DNA of 64,000 bases, from positions 24,109,980 through 24,173,979 of the forward strand of contig CM028377.1 in NCBI GenBank assembly GCA_013146195.2, read 5' to 3'. The notes beneath the pieces are model-generated. The model saw only the letters and a list, made by a program, of their open reading frames with translations, was not told where the DNA came from and did not search any database. Origin of the DNA: Codonopsis lanceolata (taxonomy: Eukaryota; Streptophyta; Magnoliopsida; Asterales; Campanulaceae). The position numbers and the translations under genes were made by a program. Below are positions 11,254-22,336 of the stretch, piece after piece (position 1 is the stretch's first letter; each line of letters opens with the position of its first letter).

Positions 11254-11469
11254 TGTAAAGCGATAAAGTTTAGGAATAATGGCATAGCCTTTCCATTGAA
11301 TAAATCACATATTTATAGGGGGATTTACAATTAGGGTTACACTAGGAGTAGGATACAAGAAACCTATACAAGGAAGGTAACACAATTAGGAAAGAACTCT
11401 ACAAGGTAATTACCACTAATTACTCATTACAAATCAACAAGAATAATTAAAAGATATTATTCTCTAACA
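11254..11469 (-). repeat. 5' LTR of the deleted copia element
   Basis: On the minus strand the LTR runs TGTTAGAGAATAAT ... CGCTTTACA, with the canonical TG...CA ends, 216 bp. It contains CTATAAATATGTG, a TATA-like promoter core. The sequence directly after it on the minus strand, TGGTATCGTGAGC (11241-11253 region), is close to the TGGTATCAGAGC primer-binding site complementary to initiator methionine tRNA. Confidence 0.8.
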
Positions 11470-12261
11470 TAAACTTGATAAAAATAAATAAATTTTAAAG
11501 GCTAGATTGTGTCGGGTGAATCAAAAAATGAACATTTGCTAGTTAGTATGATTTTGTAAACTAGAACCCGAAAAACTTTGTCTATCCTCAAAAAACACAT
11601 ATTAAAAAACTGGGGACAGTATGATGAACTTCAATTTGCTTATAATTTTTTTGAAAAAAATACCCTTCAAGTAGCACATGTATTTTTTTCTTTGGCATGT
11701 AACATTATAGTTTTTCTAGTTTCTGTTTCGTTTAATTGTTGAAGTTACTACATTTGTTTATATTTGCTTTGGTTGCACTTTTGCTTTGTAATTGTGTAAG
11801 TTAAAATAATATGTGTGTTTTGAACTTTTGATGTTTATATAACTTTTATTAGCTAATTTATGAGTTTTTTTAATAAAAAAATATTTATTTTTTTTGGCCC
11901 ATAGGCCCGAAGTGCGCATGGACTGGGCTTGAGTTCTATGAGGCCCGCCACTATTTCGGGCCGGACCGGCCCACCGTAAAGTGAGGCCCGGTGGACTTGG
12001 GTCAAGCCGCTTGACAGCTCTAACCACTAGTATTACAGCTTGTTTTAAGAAAAACACATTTAACTTTTCAATTTTGCTTTTTCACAAGATAAGTTGTAAC
12101 ACTTAAGGTAACAATGGTGGTAAGTGGATCATTTTTGTTGTCATTAACATATTGATTATGTTCAAGTAAATTTATAATTATGACTAACTTTAATACTAGT
12201 TATATATCAATTAATAATTAGAAATTTTCAAACATGAACTGTTTGAGTAAAACGGATGGAA

Positions 12262-12750
12262 TATAATAAACCCTCTACCTAGATTAGAACGAAGAGAGTA
12301 GTATAGATTAGGAGGCGTGTAATCAGTAACGTGCTTAATACCGCTACCGCTACTGCATTAGGGATAATTAATATATAATTGTGTGGTTCATTGTAGGTAG
12401 ACCTGACAATTAGGTGAGTTGGGTTGAGATGGGTAACAGGTTAAAACGGTTTGAAACTTATTAAAATCCAAATATCAAACGAGTCGAAATGAATCAGATC
12501 GGGTTGTAACGGGTTGACCCGTCTTAACCAGATATTCCCCCAAAATGAACATATTTATAGAGTAACAACTATTGGATCAAAATAGATAGCAGATTCGGCC
12601 AGTTTTAACCAACCCGACCTAATCCATTAATATTTTTGGTCAAAACGGGTTAACGATTTCGACTAAGGCTAGAAAACAAGTGAAACTACACAGTACGAAA
12701 CGAACCTTCCAACTTGAGGCATGTGCAATGCATATGTTAAAACTTATTTT
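12262..12750. other. Spacer with a low-copy repeat, no gene
   Basis: At about 12400-12660 a segment begins AGACCTGACAATTAGGTGAGTTGGG and holds GGGTTGACCCG and CAAAACGGGTTAACG, the look of another small hAT-like MITE, but I could not match its two ends. No open frame is credible. Confidence 0.4.
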
Positions 12751-12751
12751 T

Positions 12752-13902
12752 TAAAATTGTGTGTCGGTCCCGTTTTCTAATAATTTAATCGCTATAGTAC
12801 ACCTTATTTATTTTCAATTGGAAAAAGTTACTTTTAGGAGGGAAATGACTACGTTACCCTTAATGAACGTTTAACGATGAGTAGCTGCGTGAACCACGGT
12901 TCAAAAGTCACTTTTTTATATTATTTTTTTTATTTTTAATGATTTCTGAATCGTTGTTTCAAAAGGTTATTAAAACGTAAAGTGCAAAGAATTCATTAAT
13001 TTTCAATATATTACAGTATAAAGTGCAAATATATCACGGTACAACAACTTTAAAAAAAATCGCGGTGCAAGAAAATATAACTTTCTTGATTTCCAATTCC
13101 AACATGTGCACCACGATATATAAAAAATGAAATTGCGGTACAAGAATATTCTGACTCTTGATATTTAAGCAACATGTAAATATATTATACTTTTTCAATT
13201 TAATGCTCTTGAACCGCGATATATAAAAAATAGAATCGTGGTACAAAACTATGATGACTTTTAATTTTGTGAATTGCAGTACAAAACTATGTTAGCTTTT
13301 GAATTTGTGAATCGCAGTACAAAAATTTCTGAATCGCGGTTTGAAAATGTTGTTAAAGTGCAAAAAATTAATTAATTTTTAATAAATTACTATATAAAGT
13401 GCGAATATATCACGGTACAACAATTTTAAGAGAAGAATCACGTACAAAACTATGCTAGCTTTAGAATTTATGAATCGTGGTACAAAGATTCTGAATCACT
13501 ATTTAAAAAGGTTGTTAAAGACTTAAAGTGCAAAAAAATAATTAATTGTCAATAAATTACAGTATAAAGTGCAAATATATCGCGGTGCAACAATTTAAAA
13601 AAAAAAAAGAATCGCGATGCAAAACTATGCTAGCGTTTAAATTTGTGAATCGCGGTACAAAACTTTGTTGGCTTTTGAATTTGTGAACCGCAGTGCAAAC
13701 TAATAATAATAAAAATGAATACTTCATCCATCATAATATTTTGCACCGCGATATATAAACTTGTCGTAGCGCGTCTCTTACTCATTAAAGATATCGCAAT
13801 CTTTTCACGTCCAAAAGTGATTTTTTCTGATTGAAAATAAAAAGATGGTACTTTAGCGATTAAAAACTTAATAAAGTGGACCGGTCCGAATTTCATCCAA
13901 AC
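12752..13902. mobile_element. CGCG-repeat transposon, member 1
   Basis: The left end reads TAAAATTGTGTGTCGGTCC ... TTTAATCGCTATAGTAC. The right end, reverse complemented, reads GAAATTCGGACCGGTCC ... TTTTTAATCGCTAAAGTAC. The inverted match continues inward for about 130 bp through AAAAAGTTACTTTT and ACCCTTAATGA. The interior is a degenerate array of a short motif around GAATCGCGGTACAAAA repeated many times. There is no coding capacity. Superfamily is unknown; long inverted ends would fit a Mutator-type element, but no clear target duplication was found. Confidence 0.6.
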
Positions 13903-14027
13903 TTATAATAAATAGTTGAACCGTCCAACTGATAGAAGCGGCCGAGCCAACAATCTTTGATAAGGATCCCAAACTTCACACTTTCAAATTGTGAATTCAA
14001 AAGTCATGGTATAAAAATGGGTAAAAT

Positions 14028-15258
14028 TATGGCCGGTCTCTTTTTCGAAGTTTGTAATCGCTCTAATACCCTTTTTTTTTCAACCGCAAAAGACTATTTT
14101 TCGAAATATTGTTCCAAAAATGTCATGGTCTTCTACAACCACTCCCGAAAAACACATTAACAAATCTTTGAAACAATAACTTTAACTAGTTAGCTAAAGA
14201 AAATTTATCAACACAGACTATAACCTATCAAGAAGCGATTGCAAATCATTGAGCCTTGTTGTTTGTGATCTTACTTTTAGTCTCAGCCCCTGTCGAGTCT
14301 CAGCCCCTGTCGAGTCTCCACCAACATCCACCGGCATGACTGTAGTAAAGATAGATGAAGATGGTTTGGATCTCTCACCTCCTTTGGAAGTTGAAGGATT
14401 TGGTTGCAAAGGCAAAAGTCACTGCAAACAGTACACAGAAAGAAACCAACTACTGCAATATCGGCGTCTCCCATCGCGATACATGATTTGAATCGTGATA
14501 CATCATTTTAGAATCGCGATAAATAAATTTTTGAATCGCGATACTCGGTCAAAGAACGGCTTATGCACCTGCTTAAAACTTCAAGAACAATAGCAAGAGC
14601 TCCATCAACATCACTTTCATCATTTCTCAGTTCAGAGAATGATTATCCTTGCCTTTTTGGACCCATTGATCAAGAACTTGTACTATCGAAATGTCGAGGT
14701 CACCTATCGATGTAATTCTTCTGTACAATGTATCAGATGGTTTCGTACCTTGTGATGTTGGTTCCGAGCAAAAGAAGTGTTTTATTATGGCATTTCCACA
14801 AACAGGTTATGGCCGTGAACAGAGTAACTTAGACAAATAAATCATCGGGGGATAGATGAAGAATGAGAGAACAAATGAGCTTCAAGAATAAGAGAGTAAC
14901 TTATAGGTTGTCTTGACTGTAATTTACTGCAAGAAACAAATGGATTTTAAGAAGAGAGATAAATTTTGAATGGGAGACAACTTGTCAAAATGCAGAACAA
15001 ATTTCACAAGACAATGTGATACAGCCTGTCAAAAAATATTTGAATCGTGGTGCATAATTTTTTTAAATCGCAATGACATCTTAAATTTTTTTGAATCGTG
15101 GTGCATAATTTTTTGAATCACGGTGCATTTTCGTAGCGCGCATCAAGCTCATTAAGGGTATCGCAGTCATTTTGCCCCCAAAAGTGTCTTTTTCCGGTTG
15201 AAAAAAAAAACTCGGTACCAGAGCGAATTAAAACTTTAAAAAGTGGATCGGCCGTAAT
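14028..15258. mobile_element. CGCG-repeat transposon, member 2
   Basis: The left end GTAAAATTATGGCCGGTCTC ... TTTGTAATCGCTCTAATAC pairs with the reverse complement of the right end, AAAAATTACGGCCGATCC ... TTTTAATTCGCTCTGGTAC. Inside are ATCGCGATACATGATTTG and several GAATCGTGGTGCATAA units, clustered near both ends. Two imperfect 18-bp copies of CTCAGCCCCTGTCGAGTC lie at 14281-14318. The central 14215-14480 stretch has longer open frames on both strands, but I recognise nothing in them. Confidence 0.6.
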
Positions 15259-15276
15259 TTTTTCTATAAAAATGTA

Positions 15277-16461
15277 GGAATAATTGTGGGCCGATTCCCA
15301 TAACCAGGCCGGTCCACTATCATGGTATTATAACCGAAAAAATCGCATATATTTGTTTTCAACTACTAAAGTACACTTTTGAGGGGAAAATGACGAAGAT
15401 ACCTATAATGAAGAAAATACGTGTACACAAAGACAAAGTCACTGTCCCAATTTGGGCGTTGTTCAAAAAAATTGGGCGTCGCTCAAAAGTCACTCCCCAA
15501 ATTTGGGCTTCGTAATTAAAAAATTGGGCATCATAATGCATTTAGGCTTCACAATGTAAAAAATCGCTGCCCAAATTTGGACATCGATGCACAAACATTA
15601 GGCATCTCTCAAAAAAATATCGTGCATTGAATTCGAAAAGTAGGAAGTTACATTGGGCATTGCTCAAAGCTTTGTTCTTCTTTCTCAACACCATCAAAAC
15701 CATAAAGAAGGGATGGGAAAGACTCGGTAAATTTTTAAAAAACACAACAAGATGTTGAGGGAAGCCGAACAAGCAAAATAAAGTTGTTGTGATGAATCGG
15801 AGGAACGACGGCAGCATCGGAGACAATGATGCTCACATCGGAGGCAACGACACACACATCGGAGGCAACGACGCCCAAATAAGAGACAATGACGCCCAAA
15901 TCGGAGGCAACAATGCACATGAGATTACTCTCTCAAAGAATCAATGGCATAGAACAGAAGACGAGTTCTAAGGCATGAGTTTCTTTACCCGACTAATCCA
16001 TCCATGGGTGTCGAAGGTTTGGAAACCATGGCTTCCGACAAAGGTTATTGGTTTAGCTTGGAAATTTTTTCATGGGGCTCTCCCATTTGATTTAAATTTA
16101 GCATGTTGTTGTTGTTTCAAAATATACATACAGCCATAAAAGTGATCCTGAAAATGGCTGGCAACCTACTTCAGCAATAGTTTTGTTTCTTCCAATGTAG
16201 TGATGATGAATTCAAAGATGAAAAAGAGAGAGAGAGGAGGCTATTTTCTTCTTCCCCAAACCGTCCACTCCTCTTCCAAGAGTAATGGTTCGGTTTTCGA
16301 AAAGTATTGCTTCATTTTTAGTTGTTTTTAATTGGGGAGCTAGTGGGAACGATGACATTTAAGGAAGAAAAAAAGAAAATGTATTTTTGCGGTTTAAAAA
16401 GAAAATAGAGAACTTTAACGGTTAATATTTTAGAAAATGGTATCGACTTACAATTATTCCT
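15277..16461. mobile_element. CGCG-repeat transposon, member 3 with a different internal array
   Basis: The left end GGAATAATTGTGGGCCGAT ... GGTATTATAACCG pairs with the reverse complement of the right end, GGAATAATTGTAAGTCGAT ... AAAATATTAACCG. Instead of CGCG motifs its interior carries repeats of AAATTGGGCGTCGCTCAAAA (15450-15620) and an 18-bp tandem array around CGGAGGCAACGACGCCCA (15795-15915). The array produces Cys/Arg-rich shadow frames on the minus strand. No gene is evident. Confidence 0.55.
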
Positions 16462-16498
16462 TTCTAAAATGTTAATCATTCCACTACCCTTTTTTTTG

Positions 16499-17305
16499 GG
16501 TAAAATTCTAGTTGGTCCATTTTTCAAAGTTTCTTACCCCAAAAGTCCACCGTTCTTTTTGTCAACCGCAAAAGACCACTTTTCAAAATATTGTTATAAA
16601 AATATCATTGTCTCCTTCAACAATTCCGCCAATACACTTTGAATTCGAAAATCACCATTGTTGGACAACGAAACGGACAACACCCCAGAAAGGTAAACGA
16701 TTTGTTTGATTCATTATGTACGAAACTATAATGGATCTGTGCTGGGTTGAGATTTTTTAGTAGAGATGAAGTTAGAGAAGGAGGGAGAAGAAGAAGGCTT
16801 ACGACGGAGGAGATGGAAGAAGAAGGTCGATGACTTGGTCTGGTTCTTTATGATTTTATAACGCGGTGCAAAAATATCGGATTGTATCGCGTTGTGAACA
16901 TCGATGTATCGCGGTTCTAACATTGGTATATCTCGGTGCAAAAATAGACTAGATAATTGAACTGATAAATCGCGACTCAAATATTAATGTATCACGGTGC
17001 AAAAATAGATTAGGCAATCAAACTGATAAATTGCGGTGTAAAATTAATGCAATAAAATTGATGTATCACGGTTCAATAATCAATGCACTCAATTAAACTG
17101 ATGAATCGTGGTTCAAACATTAATGTATCCTGGTGTAAAAATAGATTAGATAATTGATACAAAAATTAATGCAATAAAATTAATGCATCGCGATTATTAA
17201 GAATATCATTGTATTTTTGCATCCATAAATATCATTCTCTTGGTTGAAAAAAAACAATAATAAAACAAATTAAAATTTTGAAAAGTGGAACTACTTTCAA
17301 TTTTT
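16499..17305. mobile_element. CGCG-repeat transposon, member 4
   Basis: The left end GGTAAAATTCTAGTTGGTCC then TTTTTCAAAGTTTCTTACC pairs with the reverse complement of the right end, AAAAATTGAAAGTAGTTCC then CTTTTCAAAATTTTAATTTG. From about 16860 to 17200 the interior is an array built on ATCGCGGTGCAAAAATA and TGTATCACGGTTCAA, alternating roughly every 30-45 bp. The match to the family ends is clear but degraded. Confidence 0.55.
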
Positions 17306-17878
17306 CTCTTTTTTTCTCAACCGCGTAGGATCATTTTGCCCATTTTTTTCCAAAAATGTTCCATCACCTGGCACAGTATCTACTCCATTGTCTTCACCGG
17401 TGGGAACTCGGGAACTTAAATGGGTTCTTTCAGCCGTACGCGTCTTTCTTTGGAAAGAGAAAGATTGGCCCGGTGTGCAATCTCCCATTGTAATCGTATT
17501 CGAATGTAGCCCCGGAATAAAATCAACAAAGAGCGAGTGCCAAGTATTTCTTTCCGAAAGTCAAACGTCACTTACTCTTTGCGTATTCTTCCTTTTATGA
17601 TAATTCTTCGTATACTATTAGAGCCTTAGAGGTTTGTGCTGTTCATCATGGGGTGAAATGGCTTTTACTTGCCCAGGAGAATGCTTTTTTTATTTACTCA
17701 ACCAGAGGAAGCTTATATAGTATTGCAACAGTTCCTCCTTTTCTTGTTAACCTCTTCACTAAATTAAATGTTGGTTGGGAGGCAGAGGAAAGAGACGTAT
17801 ATTTGTTTAATTTGGGCAAACTCCACAAGTGGTCTCTATACTTTTAGCCTCTTTTGGGATTGGTCCATGTACAAAAAT

Positions 17879-18133
17879 TTGAAAAAATTATGCCTTCGTC
17901 GGGGACTTGGATGTGGGTGTCAGAGTCTTGCATCGGAGTTGGGCCTGATGTTTAATTCAAGGCAGTGGGTTTCCCCGGCTGTGCCGAACCGGGTTGAAGC
18001 TTATTTGAGTCTGGAGTCGGATAAGAATGTTGTTGGGAATTTTGGTAGTTTCGAGTCGGCGGTTTTGGGGGTGGCTAATGCTGACAAGTTGCAGGAGCTG
18101 AGACGGTTCAGACCAAGAAGACCTCGGCCTGTG
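17879..18133 (+). pseudogene. Orphan exon-like ORF, function unknown
   Basis: Within an open frame (17768-18340) the stretch 17879-18133 has coding-like composition and reads SRQWVSPAVPNRVEAYLSLE, then NFGSFESAVLGVANADKLQE and LRRFRPRRPRPV. It ends at a good splice-donor match CCTGTG|GTAAGA at 18133. After that the frame drifts into low-complexity, intron-like translation. No downstream exon of the same protein was recognised, and the surroundings are transposon debris. It could be a gene fragment captured by a transposon or the remnant of a host gene. I do not recognise the family. Confidence 0.4.
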
Positions 18134-18774
18134 GTAAGACAATTTTGTTCATGTTTGAAATTTGATTGTATTTTGCATATTCAATTGCTTTTGGGTAATA
18201 CATTGGTCATGATTGGAATGTTGCATTTTAGACGATCATGTTTGCTCGCAGATTGTTTTGTAGAAGGTTGTTATGGCGGTTTTGGTGTACATGGATACAA
18301 TCACAGCAAAAGGTGTTGCTTGTGGGGATTAAGAATTTAGCTTTTAGCTTTTGGAGAAATAACTTTGAGAATATATATCGTTCTAAGGTTTCTGCCATTT
18401 CTTGATTTGACTTTAGTCCATGCTTTGTATAGTTCCTAACGACTTTGGCGCGTAAAGTATTAATCTGCAAGCAAGTTACGCTGTGCATGGTTGCCACCAC
18501 CTTAATGAATAGGTCCCACAGGCCAAAATACACAATATTCCTATGAACAAGAAATCACGATTATTACTAGACACTTGAGTTCATTTTTCCTACTTGTATT
18601 TTAAGTTTCAGTGACTGTCAACCGATTGAATCTGCTTCGTTGATGCTTTGTTGCATCCAGTTGCATAGTTGGTTTGCTAAATATTGGAAGAAGATACAAG
18701 AAAACGAGAACCATTTTACGGAATCCTTGACAAAATAGAAACAATCTTGATGCATCGATTGTGAACGACGAAAC

Positions 18775-18965
18775 CATTTGCATCAGAGCAACAGTTCGAC
18801 ACAACAAAGCATCGAACGACGCCCACATCAAGCTTAGCTCACATAGAAGATTCCGAAACAAACGACACCCACGTCAAAGATTTTGACGCCCACATCGAAG
18901 ACTCCGATGCAAGACTCGGACACCCGCATCGAAGACTCCGATGCCCACCTCGAAGACTCTGTACA
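18775..18965. repeat. Short minisatellite, GACGCCCACATCGAAGACTC type
   Basis: The stretch is built from degenerate units such as GACGCCCACATCGAAGACTC, GATGCAAGACTCGGACACC and GATGCCCACCTCGAAGACTC, about 20-25 bp each. It resembles the array inside member 3 (15795-15915), so a further member of that transposon family may be present here, but no terminal repeats were found. Confidence 0.5.
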
Positions 18966-19094
18966 ATGTACCATGATAAAGCCGCTTGATGTGGGCATCG
19001 TTGTCGTTGATCATTTGACGGAACCATTTTTTGAGCCTGTCTAAGTTTGTGCTCGATCAATTTGCATCGAAGCAACAGTTCGTGATGAATTGGA

Positions 19095-19440
19095 GACGGC
19101 GGAGGCAGAAGCTGACACAGGCTTTATATTATGGGGGCAATTGCCCCCACTTGGGTTTAATTTTGTTAAGGGGTTTGTTTTTCTTTTTTTTAATAATCTC
19201 TTATATTATACACTTTATCCCCACCTGAAGAAAATATTTTTTTTTTAACTTACCGTGAGTTAATTTGAAAGCATCCCAAATCCTTTTTCCCAAATTTAAA
19301 AAATCAAAATCCCCTCTCTCTTGCTCTCGGCCCCTCCCTCCCGTCTCCCTCTTGGCCTCCACTCCAGGCTCCAGTTCCACCTCCACTCCCTCGACCAGTC
19401 GACCCTCCAGCCTTTGATTCCGAGTTCCGACCACTACCAG
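19095..19440. mobile_element. hAT transposon 5' end, extra copy
   Basis: GGCGGAGGCAGAAGC is followed by a stretch (TTATATTATGGGGGCAATTGCCCCCACTTGGG, given here in pieces, 19117-19150; then TCTTGCTCTCGGCCCCTCC and CAGGCTCCAGTTCCACC). The same stretch recurs at 19455-19800. It is a duplicated 5' terminal region of a hAT element lying head to tail before the next copy, without its own 3' end. Confidence 0.55.
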
Positions 19441-19448
19441 TCGACCTC

Positions 19449-20676
19449 AGAGGCGGACGCATGCTTTGTATTATGGGGGCAGTTGCCCACACTTGGGTTT
19501 AATTTTGGTAAGGGATTTTTTTTCTTTTTTTTTTAATAATCTTTTATATTATACAATTTGCCCTCACCTGAATAACATTTATACATTTTGCCCCCCCTAA
19601 GGAAAAGAATTTACTTACCGTGAGTTAATTTAAAAGCATCATAAATCCCTTTTTCCAAGTCTATCAAAATCCCCTCTTTCTTGCTCTCGGCCCCTCCATC
19701 CCGTCTCCCCTCTCGGCCTCCACTCCAGGCTCCAGTTCCACCGCCGCTCCCTCGACCAATTGACCCTCCATCCTTTGATTTCAAGTTCCGACCACTACCT
19801 GCCGACCTTGACCATCGACACAGGCACGTGCACCGGACTGAACAGTGAACTCTTTGTCTCTCCATTCTCCAATCTCCATCTCTACAAACTCTCTGATGCC
19901 CTTACTAGTTACTCATTTTAGTTCTCTACTCTATAAGATGTATTTTTCAAGAATCAAGACTTCTAAATTATGTTTTGTGATTTAAATTTTGTGATTTTGA
20001 ATTTGTGATTGTGAATTTCTAAATTATAATTGTCTATTTGTTTGAATCAAAATATGATACTATGATTGTATGCATTTGAAAATTATAATTGTGAATTTGT
20101 GATTTAAATTTTAAAAATTAAAATAACACTAATGTTAAATAGTCCTAATTTGAAATAACCCTAATTTGGAAACAGCCCTAATTGATTATTTAATCTCTAT
20201 AATTGTTGTGAATTGTAATTTGTAAATTTGTGATAGATGATATTATATAATATTGTTTTAATTCATAAATTTGTGTGTTCAATATCTTGGTAGGAAAAGT
20301 ATATTTATTTAATCTGAAATTAGAGCATTTTAATTTGGGGGTTGAAGTAGTTGATCTATCTACATTGTTTGAACAAACACGAAAATACTTGTCGTACCCA
20401 TTGGTGTATCGGCTTTTGAAGTTCACATTGATTTTGCCAACAGCAACATCAAGTGTGAAAAGATGCTTCTCTGCAATGAATATTATCAAAACAGATCTAC
20501 GAAACCGAATTTGTGATCAATTTTTAAATGATTGTCATGTATGTTTTATTGAAAAAGATTTGTTTAAGAGTGTTACAAATGATGATGTAAAACGCATAGG
20601 GAATAATTATGATTTATAAACTTTATTAAATTTGTACACCTGATTAACATTTGGAAAAATCTCTACGTCCGCCATA
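19449..20676 (+). mobile_element. Deleted hAT transposon
   Basis: The left end CAGAGGCGGACGCATGC and the right end CTCTACGTCCGCC (about 20660-20673) are inverted. The palindrome-like GGGGGCAGTTGCCCAC follows the left end. The interior keeps only the last part of a hAT transposase (20275-20619). The element is therefore a deletion derivative; a full member would be several kb. Target duplications could not be confirmed. Confidence 0.6.
20275..20619 (+). pseudogene. hAT transposase C-terminal dimerisation region
   Basis: The frame contains YPLVYRLLKFTLILPTATSS, then VKRCFSAMNIIKTDLRNRI and LNDCHVCFIEKDLF. This is the hATC dimerisation motif seen in TTF-type zinc-finger hAT proteins of plants. 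Only about 80 residues of the typical 600-800 are left. The catalytic region and zinc finger are absent, so it is a 3' fragment. The frame stops at TAA at 20617-20619. Confidence 0.8.
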
Positions 20677-20930
20677 GGTGGAGTGGATGAGGTAGGGGAG
20701 GAGACCAAGGTGGAAGGGTGACGAAAGCCAACATAGTCGGCATCTCTGTTGAGGAAGTAACAGGAAAGTGCCGTTAGTTGTAACGACCGAGCCGTTAATG
20801 CCAAAGCCAAGGTGTTCAGTCAAAAAAGTTCATGGATGATGTTGGTGTCCAGTAGTAGCACGTGACTATCTTATAAATCAAACATAAGTTCCACATCTAC
20901 CCGATGTGGAATTGAGGTATATATTACATT

Positions 20931-21016
20931 AGTATCCAGTGAAGGAAGAGTTGAATGTCGATGTTGTATCGTTAGTATCCAATGAAGGAAGAGTTGAAAG
21001 TCGATGTTGTATGTTG
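20931..21016. repeat. 43-bp tandem duplication
   Basis: Two copies of a unit that begins AGTATCCAGTGAAGGAAGAG and contains GTCGATGTTGTAT lie at 20931-20973 and 20974-21016, differing at a few positions. The surrounding 20680-21320 has no credible gene; it holds a purine-rich block (21080-21175). Confidence 0.75.
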
Positions 21017-21322
21017 ATGCACCCACCATTTACTTTCCTCTTTACTGTACTTTCCTCGTCTTGAATAAATGGGTAGAACATATGAGAGAGAGGAAGAGAA
21101 AGTGGTTTGGTGAGAGACATAAAGTGGTTGGTAAGAAGGAGAAGAGGGAGAAGGACAAAAAAGAGAAGAGTAGGAGATACACACATATTTCCTTACATTG
21201 ACGTCTATTTTTTCTAAAACTTTTTTTTTTTCTGATTAAAAAAAAAAAAGGTACGATAGAAGTTGAAAATTATTTAAAAGAGACTGACCTAGTTATCACC
21301 CAAAAATGTATTTAGACTATTA

Positions 21323-21577
21323 TTCCCTTCATACTAAAATTATTGTTTTATTTTTCTTTTTTATTTATCTCAAAATAAGTATTATATTTAAAAAATTCTT
21401 TTTAGGATAACATTTTTATCACTTTATCATTACTTTTTCATCATACTTTAATTATAGACTATATATACATGAGTTTTAAAATAATCTACACATTAAACTA
21501 ATATTAATAATAAAGTCAATTATTTTTTTAATCCTTGTGTCAAATCAAACAAAACAATAATTTTGAAACGAATGAAG
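21323..21577. mobile_element. Degenerate Stowaway-like MITE
   Basis: TTCCCTTCATACTAAAATTATTG at the left mirrors CAATAATTTTGAAACGAATGAAG at the right, with TA on both sides; about 255 bp and AT-rich. The Pack-MULE begins only 12 bp beyond its right end. Confidence 0.5.
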
Positions 21578-22336
21578 TATTATTTTTGTGGGCGAAGCGC
21601 ATAAATGATCTCTTGACTATGGGTTTTTATAGTTTTAGTCTCTTAACAATTTTTTATCAAATCTGGATCTTTTAAATATTAAATTTTTTCAACGTCAATC
21701 TTTTTGATGGATATCGTTAACTAAATATCGTTAAGTTGTCCATATACATTTAATAAGGGTTAAAATAATTTTTTTTCAAACTTAACTTATATCATAATTT
21801 TCAATCGAGTCCCTAAGGTTTGTAAAAAAAACCCATAGGCATTCTTCCCCAAAAATGAAAAAGAAAAATTTTGAGTTTTTACTTTATTATGGTTTTTAGG
21901 TTTATTTATACGCACCTCAACTTAATCGGTTCGTTCTCGAACCAAGTTATTTACATTCAAGAAGTCATATCAGGAGTAATATCAGGAGTACTCGGTTGCT
22001 ACTAAGTAAAAATTTGCAGGTTTATAGGCATAAAAGGAAATGGATAAATTTCTTTGTTTCCTCTATTAACTGAAGGTTTGAAATTCAATCAGTTACAGAA
22101 ACCGAACATGAAATTCGAAAAGAAAAAAAATTACGGTCACATTATATCAATAAAAATTGAGATACCCATTTGACCAGTTTCCCAATAAAGATTAGTCATT
22201 AAATTCTAGAAGAAACCCATCAATATTCAGTGAGGAAAAAAAACTTAACTTTTTTACCTTTCAAAACTAAATCTTCAAGAAATTCAACTCCATCTCTCAT
22301 AGAATTCAATTTTCCATTAATGGGGTTTGACAAAAT

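Larger units (their letters stand above)
9433..11469 (-). mobile_element. Internally deleted copia retrotransposon
   Basis: This minus-strand Ty1/copia element is flanked by a perfect 5-bp target duplication TAAAC (9428-9432 and 11470-11474). It keeps one full LTR on the right (11254-11469), a primer-binding site, gag, protease and part of integrase. It lacks reverse transcriptase and RNase H; integrase runs straight into the end of the second LTR. The total of 2037 bp compares with about 4.5-5 kb usual for complete elements of this type. Because the target duplication is intact, the deletion either happened after insertion inside the element or the shortened form itself transposed. It sits inside the hAT-like element. 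Confidence 0.85.
8919..12022. mobile_element. hAT-like non-autonomous element
   Basis: The ends are TAGAGCTGTCAAAATTGAGCC and GGTCAAGCCGCTTGACAGCTCTA, inverted copies of a terminus widely seen in plant hAT-type MITEs. The subterminal regions are rich in GGCCC/GGGCC (AAGGCCCGAAAA at the left, GGCCCGCC and CGGGCCGGACCGGCCC at the right). The 8 bp flanks are TCTACTAG (8911-8918) and ACCACTAG (12023-12030), matching at 6 of 8 positions, as for an aged 8-bp hAT target duplication. No transposase is inside; the middle is occupied by a copia element at 9433-11469. Confidence 0.7.
8769..12261. mobile_element. Stowaway-like MITE split by nested insertions
   Basis: The left part (8769-8910) begins TA|CTCCCATCATTCCGGGCAAATAG. 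The right part (12031-12261) ends CATGAACTGTTTGAGTAAAACGGATGGAA|TA, the inverted counterpart. Between them lies the hAT-like element at 8919-12022. Removing the insertion would leave about 380 bp, a normal size for such a MITE. It is the outermost of three nested elements. Confidence 0.5.

Noticed and set aside
15694..15918. Cys/Arg-rich protein on the minus strand
   Set aside because: It is the translation of the 18-bp tandem array and exists in two frames.
20929..21186. Ser/Leu-rich frames on the minus strand
   Set aside because: They are explained by the 43-bp duplication and a purine-rich tract; no domain.
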